Source: Actinomycetes bacterium | GTDB taxonomy: Bacteria > Actinomycetota > Actinomycetes > Propionibacteriales > Nocardioidaceae | Reading direction: 5' to 3' | DNA: 64,000 bases | Assembly: GCA_023460975.1 (NCBI GenBank) | Contig: JAEWOG010000073.1 | Location: 24,046-88,045 of the forward strand | In this document: piece after piece, positions 8,081 to 14,610 of the stretch | Layout: each line of letters begins with the position of its first letter | How positions within the stretch are numbered: the first letter of the stretch is position 1 | The notes under the pieces: model-generated | Told to the model about the DNA's origin: nothing | What the model saw: only the letters and a program-made list of their open reading frames with translations | Databases searched by the model: none | Made by a program: the position numbers and the translations under genes

Positions 8081-8865
8081 GCCGCCACCTCCGTCAGGGC
8101 CGCGGCGGGACGCAGTGTGCGGTGCAGCACCCGGTGCCACCGGTTGGAGGCCAGTTCGGGGTGCATGACGCACATCCCGGCGCCGTACTTGGAGATCCGG
8201 ATCGGCCGGTGACCATGACGCCACAGCACCCGATCGACGGCTCCCGGACCGGACGCAGCGGACTTCGTCTCCACGACCACCACGTCGCCGGCGCCCACGA
8301 GTCGCTCCCCGCACCCGAAGTGCAGGTTCTCGTCGAGGGTGATCCGGGCGCCGTCGACCAACCAGGTGGCGCGACCGTACGCAGTGGTGAGGGTGGTGAC
8401 CAGATCGTCGGGGCGTACGGCCATCCCCGCAGCGGCGAACCGTTCGCCCAACCAGTGCGCCGAGCCGCCGCCGATGGTGGCGCGCATGCGCAGCGGGTGC
8501 TCGAGCCGCTCCTTGACGGTGTGGCCGCGGCCGTTGCGGGTCTTCAGCTCCAGCCAGCAGGTGTCGGAGTCCGCGTACACCCGCGTGCGGACCTTCCACC
8601 GCCGCCGCCGCGGATGCGCGCTGGCGGACCAGCCCGCCAGGTCGACGGTGTCGAAGTAGGTCGACTCGTAGGTGCCCACGCGACTGCCGTCGAGTTCCAG
8701 CGCCCGGACATGGCCGACGCCTGTCAGGTCGGCCGCCACGGGGGCCAGCGCCGCGGTCGGGATGACGTACTTGCGATCGGTGCGCGTCAGGAGCGCCGCT
8801 GAGGCGTTCAACTCGTCCAGGCTGACGGCGTCCAGGCCGGCACTCAGGCTCCTCAGCGTGCTCAT
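8077..8865 (-). CDS. VTC-domain (polyphosphate polymerase-like) protein
   Basis: A 262-residue VTC-domain protein. The fold is that of the yeast VTC4 catalytic tunnel, which makes polyphosphate from ATP. Tunnel-lining basic and acidic residues are recognisable: RTDRKYVI (~29-36), ESTYFDT (~67), KVRTRVYADS (~90), WLELKTRNG (~104), KERLEH (~118), with VVVETK and RISKY near the end. The ATG at 8865 overlaps the upstream DUF4956 gene by four bases and the stop overlaps CotH. Bacterial VTC proteins are often beside CotH and DUF4956 genes; polymerase activity is plausible but unproven. Confidence 0.88.
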   Translation of the reverse strand: MSTLRSLSAGLDAVSLDELNASAALLTRTDRKYVIPTAALAPVAADLTGVGHVRALELDGSRVGTYESTYFDTVDLAGWSASAHPRRRRWKVRTRVYADSDTCWLELKTRNGRGHTVKERLEHPLRMRATIGGGSAHWLGERFAAAGMAVRPDDLVTTLTTAYGRATWLVDGARITLDENLHFGCGERLVGAGDVVVVETKSAASGPGAVDRVLWRHGHRPIRISKYGAGMCVMHPELASNRWHRVLHRTLRPAAALTEVAA

Positions 8866-9458
8866 CGGACGTACTCCTGCTCCGGGATCTGGGCGTCGAC
8901 CACCTCGCGCGTGAGGGCACGAGGGGCGTAGCGCACGTCGACCGTGGTGGAGTCGTTGACGAGGTCCAGTCGCAGCGTGACCGCCCGCTGCACCTTCGCC
9001 CCGAGCACGAGCTCGAGCCGGTCGCGCAGTTCCTCGGGATCGGCCACGGCGTGGTCGAGGACGACCATCTGCTGCTGCGCGCGCTGCTGCAGCCAGCGCC
9101 CGTCGACCACGACGAGTGCGGCCACGAGCACGGCCATCAGGGTCAGGGACCGTGCAGGCGAATCCCCGCCGAGGCCGCCCAGGAGTCCGAGCGCCAGGGC
9201 AACGAAGTAGTAGGCGATCTCGTGCTGGCCGAGCTCGGTCGAGCGCAGCCGGATGATCGACAGGATGCCGAACAGGCCGAGGCCGAGACCGACCGAGGCC
9301 AAATTGCTGGTCAGTGCGGTGGTCACGGCCAGGACGCCGAGGTTCACGGCGACGAAGCTCGTGACGAGGTCGCCACGCCGGTGCCGTGGGAAGTAGACGC
9401 CGAGTGCAAGGACGAGGACGGCGACGATGTCGGCGCCGATGACGAGGTACTGGTTCAC
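8862..9458 (-). CDS. DUF4956 membrane protein
   Basis: A 198-residue integral membrane protein of the DUF4956 family. The N-terminal half has about four helices (~4-20, 32-50, 52-70, 84-97 and 108-122), with the characteristic GLFGILSIIRLRS and ELGQHEIAYYF motifs between them. The C-terminal ~75 residues are a soluble alpha/beta domain ending PEQEYVR. Function is unknown. First gene of the three-gene operon with VTC and CotH, so a role in anchoring a membrane polyphosphate or kinase complex is a reasonable guess only. Confidence 0.85.
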   Translation of the reverse strand: MNQYLVIGADIVAVLVLALGVYFPRHRRGDLVTSFVAVNLGVLAVTTALTSNLASVGLGLGLFGILSIIRLRSTELGQHEIAYYFVALALGLLGGLGGDSPARSLTLMAVLVAALVVVDGRWLQQRAQQQMVVLDHAVADPEELRDRLELVLGAKVQRAVTLRLDLVNDSTTVDVRYAPRALTREVVDAQIPEQEYVR

Positions 9459-9545
9459 GGTGGGTCCTCCATGGGGTGCGGAACCACCACGGTGTCGCGC
9501 GCGCCTGTCGGGGACCTCGGATGAATCTGTGAGAGCGCTGTGGCC

Positions 9546-9959
9546 TCAGTTCGTGCCGGCGCTCCTGCCGGGACGCGTGTGCAGCAGCCAGGCCAGGCCG
9601 AGGAACGGCAGGACGAGCGGCAGGTAGCCGTAACCCGAGCCGAACTCCGACCACACGGTCGCGTCGGGGAACAGCTCCGGGTCGAGCACAGTGAGCGTGC
9701 CCACCGCGAGCACTCCGACCATCTCGAAGCCGCACGCCAGCCACGCCAGCAGGCGCGGGCGGGGGCCGACCTCCGCGAGGCCGAGGGTGGCGGCGACGTA
9801 GACGAGGCCCGCCACCGCGGACAGGCCGTACGCCAGCGGGGCGTCGGAGGCCTTCGTCGCCAACTGGGCCAAGGACCGGGCCGTCGCGGCCAACGCGAAG
9901 ATGGCGTAGACGGCGATGAGCGTACGGCCGAGGCCGGTCTTGGTGGAGCGCTCAGGCAT
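9546..9959 (-). CDS. Small integral membrane protein
   Basis: A 137-residue protein with four predicted helices (about 14-34, 42-60, 70-90, 108-127) and a short polar N-terminus (MPERSTKTGLGRTL). The pattern resembles unnamed actinobacterial four-helix membrane proteins. No catalytic motif is seen. It overlaps the neighbouring small membrane protein gene at 9952 by eight bases, so the two are co-transcribed and perhaps form one complex. The 87-bp gap to the DUF4956 gene downstream may or may not break the operon. Confidence 0.7.
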   Translation of the reverse strand: MPERSTKTGLGRTLIAVYAIFALAATARSLAQLATKASDAPLAYGLSAVAGLVYVAATLGLAEVGPRPRLLAWLACGFEMVGVLAVGTLTVLDPELFPDATVWSEFGSGYGYLPLVLPFLGLAWLLHTRPGRSAGTN

Positions 9960-10308
9960 TCCACACCTGACCCAGTCGTACGACCAGGAACGCCACCGTC
10001 AGCGCTGCCACCAGCAGCGTGGCCGTGGCGCCGCGAGAGCGCTCGGACAGCGACCACACGAAGGCGATGGGCAGGATGATGACGATCGCCAGCAGGTAGC
10101 CGACGAACACGATGCCCGAGACCTGGTGGTTGCCCTGGGCGATCTGGACGAGTCCCACGACGGTCTGGATGAGGGCCAGCAGTTCAACTGCTCCGGTGAT
10201 GCCCAGCAGCGTCCAGTCGGGCTCGCGGTCACGGATCACGTAGAAGGCGACGACGGCGGCCAGCGCCAGGGCGGCGACGATGAGGATCGTCTGGAGCGGG
10301 AAGATCAC
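9952..10308 (-). CDS. Small integral membrane protein
   Basis: A 118-residue protein with four hydrophobic helices (~4-23, 32-52, 64-84, 93-112) joined by short loops, one holding RDREPDW. No family could be named. The gene leads a two-gene unit with the membrane protein at 9546 (8-bp overlap) and starts 19 bp after the dinB stop on the same strand, so it may also be read from dinB. Coding status rests on overlap, codon pattern and membrane topology. Confidence 0.68.
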   Translation of the reverse strand: MIFPLQTILIVAALALAAVVAFYVIRDREPDWTLLGITGAVELLALIQTVVGLVQIAQGNHQVSGIVFVGYLLAIVIILPIAFVWSLSERSRGATATLLVAALTVAFLVVRLGQVWNA

Positions 10309-10327
10309 CCCCCGATTGTGTCAGGGC

Positions 10328-11371
10328 TCAGTAGCCGCCCTCTGGCGGCACCATCTCGCCCCGGATGCCGAGCAGCCGTACGGGCCGGTCGTCGTCCAAC
10401 GCGTCGTACAGCGCGGTCGCCACCTCGGCTACCCGGGCGGCGGAGAGGGTCGGCTCGGGCAGTTTGCGGCTGCGGTTGACGGTGAAGAACGGTGCGAATC
10501 GGACCTTGAGGAAGACCCGCTGGCAGGCCCGACCTTCACGCTCGAGGTCGCCGATCACCTGCTCGGCGAGGGAGGTCAGGGCCCCGAGCACGGCCGTACG
10601 GTCGGTGAGGTCGGTCTGGAACGTGGTCTCGTGGCCGTGGGCGCGGGCGACCCACTCCGACTCGTCGACCGTCCGACGTCCCTCGCCGCGAGCGAGCTGC
10701 GCCAGGTGGTGGCCAGCAGCGGGCCCGAACTCGGCGACCAGCGCGTCCACATCGGCCGCGGCGAGGCTGCGTACGGTCTCCAGGCCGAGGCCGGCCAGCC
10801 TCGCCGAGAACTTCGGCCCCACGCCCCACAACGCCTGGGTCGGCCGATCACCGAACACGTCGAACCAGTTGTCGGCCCTCAGCATGGACACGCCGCGCGG
10901 CTTGCCGAGGTCGGTGGCCATCTTGGCCCGCACCAGCGTGTCGCCGATCCCGACCGAGCAGTGCAGGTCACTCGCCGCGAGGACCGCCCCGCGCAGCGCG
11001 TGTGCCTCGGCGATCGGGTCGTCGGTGGCAACCTCCACGAACGCCTCGTCCCACCCCAACACCTCGACCCGCGCCCCCGGGTGGGCGCGCAGTGCGGCCA
11101 TGACCTTCGCCGACGCTGCCTCGTACGTCGGGAAGTCGACCGGCAGGAAGACCGCCTCCGGGCACCTCTTGAGGGCCGTACGCAGCGGCATCCCGGACCG
11201 TACGCCGAACTCGCGCGCCTCGTACGACGCTGTCGAGACCACGCCGCGCTCGGTCGGGTCACCGCGCCCGCCGACCACCACCGGGAGCCCGGCGAGCTCG
11301 GGGCGGCGCAGGATCTCGACGGCGGCGAGGAACATGTCCATGTCGACGTGGAACAACCACGGGTGGGGCAC
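10328..11371 (-). CDS. dinB: DNA polymerase IV (Y-family)
   Basis: Y-family translesion polymerase of 347 residues. The catalytic N-terminus reads FHVDMDMFLAAVE, supplying the first metal-binding Asp; the second acidic pair is in VLGWDEAFVEV (~104-114) where most DinBs have SIDEA. Palm, fingers (SASYEAREFGVRSGMP) and the HhH thumb (ALWGVGPKFSARLAGLGL) are present, then the little-finger domain. The C-terminus (RLLGIRGEMVPPEGGY) shows no clear beta-clamp peptide, suggesting an accessory rather than clamp-tethered polymerase. Its promoter region must lie in or next to array B; no LexA box was recognised. Confidence 0.9.
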   Translation of the reverse strand: MPHPWLFHVDMDMFLAAVEILRRPELAGLPVVVGGRGDPTERGVVSTASYEAREFGVRSGMPLRTALKRCPEAVFLPVDFPTYEAASAKVMAALRAHPGARVEVLGWDEAFVEVATDDPIAEAHALRGAVLAASDLHCSVGIGDTLVRAKMATDLGKPRGVSMLRADNWFDVFGDRPTQALWGVGPKFSARLAGLGLETVRSLAAADVDALVAEFGPAAGHHLAQLARGEGRRTVDESEWVARAHGHETTFQTDLTDRTAVLGALTSLAEQVIGDLEREGRACQRVFLKVRFAPFFTVNRSRKLPEPTLSAARVAEVATALYDALDDDRPVRLLGIRGEMVPPEGGY

Positions 11372-11427
11372 CCCGCCATCATGCCCGAGTGCGGGTGGTC
11401 GGGCTCCTGTGCAGCGTTGGGGCCCGC

Positions 11428-11776
11428 GTCATACAAAGCCGTGGTGTCCGGGCCCGCGTCATACAAAGGCCCGGGCTCGGGCCCCGCGTCATACAAACCC
11501 CCACCAAAACGTACGGGTCCGTATGACGCACACCGGCCCTTGCCCGGAACGTATGACGCACACCGGCCGTGCGGGCCCGCGTCATACAAAGCCGTGGTGT
11601 CCGGGCCCGCGTCATACAAACCCCCAGACTCCGGCCCCGCGTCATACAAACCCGCACCAATACGTACGGGTCCGCATGACGCACGCCCGCCCCGGCCCGG
11701 AACGTATGACGCGTGCCCGCCCCGAGGCGCAGAAACGTATGACGCACCCCCGCCCCGGCCACCAGGAACGCATGAC
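11428..11776. repeat. Repeat array B: GTCATAC heptamers in both orientations, 30/33 bp spacing
   Basis: The 413 bp between dinB and the RimK-like gene hold 12 copies of the same heptamer as array A. Forward copies start at 11428, 11458, 11488, 11581, 11611 and 11641; reverse copies at 11521, 11551, 11674, 11704, 11737 and 11770 (two read GCATGAC). Every step is exactly 30 or 33 bp. Hinges of 33 bp lie at 11488 and 11641 with the same interior (CCACCAA[A/T]ACGTACGGGTCC) as array A. The 30-bp units at 11428 and 11581 are identical. No gene is predicted here. Confidence 0.94.
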
Positions 11777-11784
11777 GTACGCCC

Positions 11785-12978
11785 TCAGGCCTCCGCGGAC
11801 GTCATCTGGGCCTTGGTGAGGCGCTTGACCCGCTGCCGCTTCTTGCGCGCCGGGATCATGGAGCGCATCTCCTCCAGCTTGCCGAAGCACAGCAGTCGGT
11901 CCTCACCCTCCAGCACGGTCTTGTTGCGCGGGTTGGGGATGACCTGGGTGCCGCGGTGGAGTGCGAGCACGTTGATGTCGCGTTCGTCGAGGCCCGAGTC
12001 GCCGAGCTTCTTGCCGACCATGTCGGAGCCGGTGTGCACGACGATCTCGGCGACGCCGTATCCGGTGGAGACGGTCAGACGCTGGCGCACGTCGATCTCG
12101 GGGAACGCGACCTGGTTGTCGATGTAGTCGATGATCGCGCCCGCCACGTCCAGCTTGGTCGCAGCCTCGATGCCCTCCAGGCCGGGCGAGGAGTTGACCT
12201 CCATCACCAGCGGCCCGTCGTTGCCCTCGAGCATGTCGACGCCGGCGACTCGCAGCCCCATGATCTGGGCGGACTTCACGGCGACGGCCTCGTACGCGGG
12301 GTCGAGGGCCACCTTTTCCACCGACCCGCCGCGGTGCACGTTGGAGCGGAACTCGTCGCCCTGCGCCACGCGGCGCATCGCTGCCACGACGCGGTCGCCG
12401 ACGACGAGCGCGCGGATGTCGCGGCCCTTGGACTCGGAGACGAAACGCTGGATCAGCACGTTCTGCTTGGTCGAGTGCAGCGTCTCGATGATCGCCTCGG
12501 CGACCTTGATGTCGGGCGCGAGGATGACGCCGATGCCCTGGGTCCCCTCGAGGAGCTTGATCACCACGGGCGCGCCCCCGACGCGCTTGATCGCGGGGAT
12601 GAGGTCGGCGCGGTTGCGGACGAACGTGGTCGCCGGCATCCCGATCTTGTGCCGCGACAGGATCTGCGTGGCCCGCAGCTTGTCGCGGCTGTTGGTGATG
12701 CCGTACGACGAGTTCGGCGTGTAGACGTCCATCTGCTCGAACTGCCGCACCACGGCGGTGCCGAAGTAGGTGATCGAGTTGCCGATGCGCGGCAGCACCG
12801 CGTCGTACGTCGAGAGCTGTTTGCCGCGGAAGGTCAGGTCCGGTTCATCCCCGGACAGGTCGATACCGAAGCGGAGGGTGTTGAGCACCAGCACGTCGTG
12901 ACCGCGCTCGGTGGCGGCCTGCCGGAGTCGCTGCGTGCTGTAGCAGCGGGGGGCCCGAGAGAGGATGGCAAGCTTCAT
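11785..12978 (-). CDS. rimK: RimK-type ATP-grasp ligase with C-terminal TrkA-C domain
   Basis: A 397-residue ATP-grasp amino-acid ligase. The RimK region fills residues 1-~300: N-terminal MKLAILSRAP, hinge TNSRDKLRATQILSRHKIGMP, ATP lid VIKLLEGTQGIGV and metal site VMEVNSSPGLEGIE. RimK of E. coli adds glutamates to ribosomal protein S6 or makes polyglutamate. An extra ~90 residues form a TrkA-C (RCK-C) like ligand-binding domain (VVHTGSDMVGKKLGDSGLDE), then a basic tail (KKRQRVKRLTK). Divergent from a retropepsin-like protease and AstE-like peptidase that probably act on its products. Actual substrate unknown. Confidence 0.9.
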   Translation of the reverse strand: MKLAILSRAPRCYSTQRLRQAATERGHDVLVLNTLRFGIDLSGDEPDLTFRGKQLSTYDAVLPRIGNSITYFGTAVVRQFEQMDVYTPNSSYGITNSRDKLRATQILSRHKIGMPATTFVRNRADLIPAIKRVGGAPVVIKLLEGTQGIGVILAPDIKVAEAIIETLHSTKQNVLIQRFVSESKGRDIRALVVGDRVVAAMRRVAQGDEFRSNVHRGGSVEKVALDPAYEAVAVKSAQIMGLRVAGVDMLEGNDGPLVMEVNSSPGLEGIEAATKLDVAGAIIDYIDNQVAFPEIDVRQRLTVSTGYGVAEIVVHTGSDMVGKKLGDSGLDERDINVLALHRGTQVIPNPRNKTVLEGEDRLLCFGKLEEMRSMIPARKKRQRVKRLTKAQMTSAEA

Positions 12979-13152
12979 CGAAGTCCTGTCTGGTGGGGGT
13001 CGCCCCTATCGAAGCACGCACCCGGGCCCCGACGCACGGCCCACCACCCCGGCCACCTCGCCCAGCCCCGTACGGTCGGGCGCGAGAGCGACGGCGTCCC
13101 ACGCTCGCGCATACCCGGCGCCCTCGCCACGCCGACCTGAGAGGATGCCCGC

Positions 13153-13638
13153 GTGAGCGCAGCGAAGCCGCCCGGCACCCCACCCGTCATGGTGGGGTGG
13201 CGTGAGTGGGCGACCCTGCCGGCGTTCGGCGTCGACTGGATCAAGGTGAAGGTCGACACGGGGGCGCGCACCTCGGCCATCCACGCCTTCGACGTCACCG
13301 AGTCCGTACGGGGCGGCCAGCGCTGGGTCGAGTTCTCCATCCACCCGTGGCAGGGGACCGCCGCCGACGCGGTGCAGGTGAGCCTCCCGGTCGCGGACGT
13401 CCGCACCGTACGCAGTTCGTCGGGGCACAGCGAGGAACGGCTGGTGGTGCGCACCCCGATCAGCCTCGCCGGACGGACCGTCACCGCCGAGCTGACCCTG
13501 ACCCGCCGCGACGACATGGGCTTCCGGATGCTGGTGGGCAGGGAACTGCTGCGCCAGGGCTTCGCCGTCGACCCCTCCGCCTCGTACAAGGGCGGCCGGC
13601 CACCGCGCGGCACCCGGCACCGCAACCGGGGACGCTGA
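13153..13638 (+). CDS. Retropepsin-like (RimB-type) protease
   Basis: A 161-residue single-domain protein of the ATP-dependent zinc protease-like family (PF05618), which has an aspartic-protease fold. The active-site motif VDTGARTSAIHA is at residues 34-45; the second conserved block is RRDDMGFRMLVGRELL (~127-142). GTG start at 13153. The family is found next to RimK-type ligases, and here the rimK gene is divergent 174 bp away; the stop overlaps the following peptidase start by one base. It probably processes or cleaves the amide product of RimK; that is inferred from context. Confidence 0.85.
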   Translation: MSAAKPPGTPPVMVGWREWATLPAFGVDWIKVKVDTGARTSAIHAFDVTESVRGGQRWVEFSIHPWQGTAADAVQVSLPVADVRTVRSSSGHSEERLVVRTPISLAGRTVTAELTLTRRDDMGFRMLVGRELLRQGFAVDPSASYKGGRPPRGTRHRNRGR

Positions 13639-14585
13639 TGGCGCGCGAGTCGTTCGGGATCGGGTCCGTACGGATCCGCGCCGGATCCGCGCGCTCGCTC
13701 GAACTGCCCATCAGCCGTCTGGTGACCGGCGCCGAGGTGACGTTGCCGGTCCGTGTCGTGCACGGCCGCGAGGACGGCCCCACGATCTGGGTGAACGCCG
13801 CGATCCACGGCGACGAGGTGGTCGGCGTCGAGGTGATCCGTCAGGTGATGGGGGCCCTGGACCCGAAGTCGTTCCGCGGCACGATCGTGGCGGTGCCCAT
13901 CGTGAACGTGCTGGGGTTCATGAACGGCGACCGCTACCTGCCCGACCGGCGCGACCTCAACCGGTCCTTCCCGGGCTCGGCGCGCGGGTCGCTCGCGGGC
14001 CGGATCGCCCACCTGTTCATGACCGAGGTCGTGGCCAAGTGCGAGGTCGGCATCGACCTGCACACCGGCGCGGACCGCCGCTCGAACCTCCCCCAGGTGC
14101 GCGCTGACCTGGACGACCCCCGTACGCGCAGGCTGGCTCGGGCGTTCGCCGCCCCGGTGATGCTGCACGCCGCCATTCGGGACGGTTCCCTGCGCCAGGC
14201 GGCGCGGGAGCACGGCGCCGCGGTCCTGCTCTATGAGGGCGGGGAGAACCTCCGCTTCGACGCGTACGCAGTCGACGCCGGCGTGGCAGGCGTACGCCGG
14301 GTGCTGGCCGCACTCGACATGATCGACTCCCCCGACCCCGAACTCGTCCCCCTCAGCGTCGAGTGCCGCTCCGCGGGGTGGGTCCGCGCCCGCCGCTCGG
14401 GCATCCTCGAGCTCGGCGTCCAACTGGGGCAGGAAGTCGTCGAGGGGCAGCGCATCGGCAGCCTGTTCGACTCCTTCGGCAAGACGGTCAGCGCCGTGTA
14501 CGCCAACCGCACCGGCGTGGTCATCGGGCGCTCGGAGGCGCCTCTGGTCCACTCCGGCGACGCCGTCGTGCACCTGGCCAACTGA
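13638..14585 (+). CDS. Succinylglutamate desuccinylase/aspartoacylase-family peptidase
   Basis: A 315-residue zinc carboxypeptidase-like hydrolase. The metal ligands of the AstE/AspA family are in place: NAAIHGDE (His57, Glu60) and IDLHTG (His142), with DLNRSFPG (106-113) in the substrate pocket and LLYEGGENLRFD near 210-221. The C-terminal third is a beta-rich domain (VRARRSGILELGVQLGQEV) resembling a lipoyl-like barrel. Family enzymes remove N-acyl or C-terminal amino acids. The tight coupling with the retropepsin gene and divergent rimK suggest it trims gamma- or alpha-linked glutamyl products. Confidence 0.87.
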   Translation: MARESFGIGSVRIRAGSARSLELPISRLVTGAEVTLPVRVVHGREDGPTIWVNAAIHGDEVVGVEVIRQVMGALDPKSFRGTIVAVPIVNVLGFMNGDRYLPDRRDLNRSFPGSARGSLAGRIAHLFMTEVVAKCEVGIDLHTGADRRSNLPQVRADLDDPRTRRLARAFAAPVMLHAAIRDGSLRQAAREHGAAVLLYEGGENLRFDAYAVDAGVAGVRRVLAALDMIDSPDPELVPLSVECRSAGWVRARRSGILELGVQLGQEVVEGQRIGSLFDSFGKTVSAVYANRTGVVIGRSEAPLVHSGDAVVHLAN

Positions 14586-14610
14586 GCTCCCGCCCACGCA
14601 GGCGTGCCGG

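Noticed and set aside
11379..11762. Open frames through array B giving LYDAGP / ASYKP / MTRAR-type repeat peptides
   Set aside because: All six frames are nearly open because the 30-bp unit lacks stops; the heptamer orientation flips, no ribosome site or start context exists, and neighbouring genes end or begin at the array edges.
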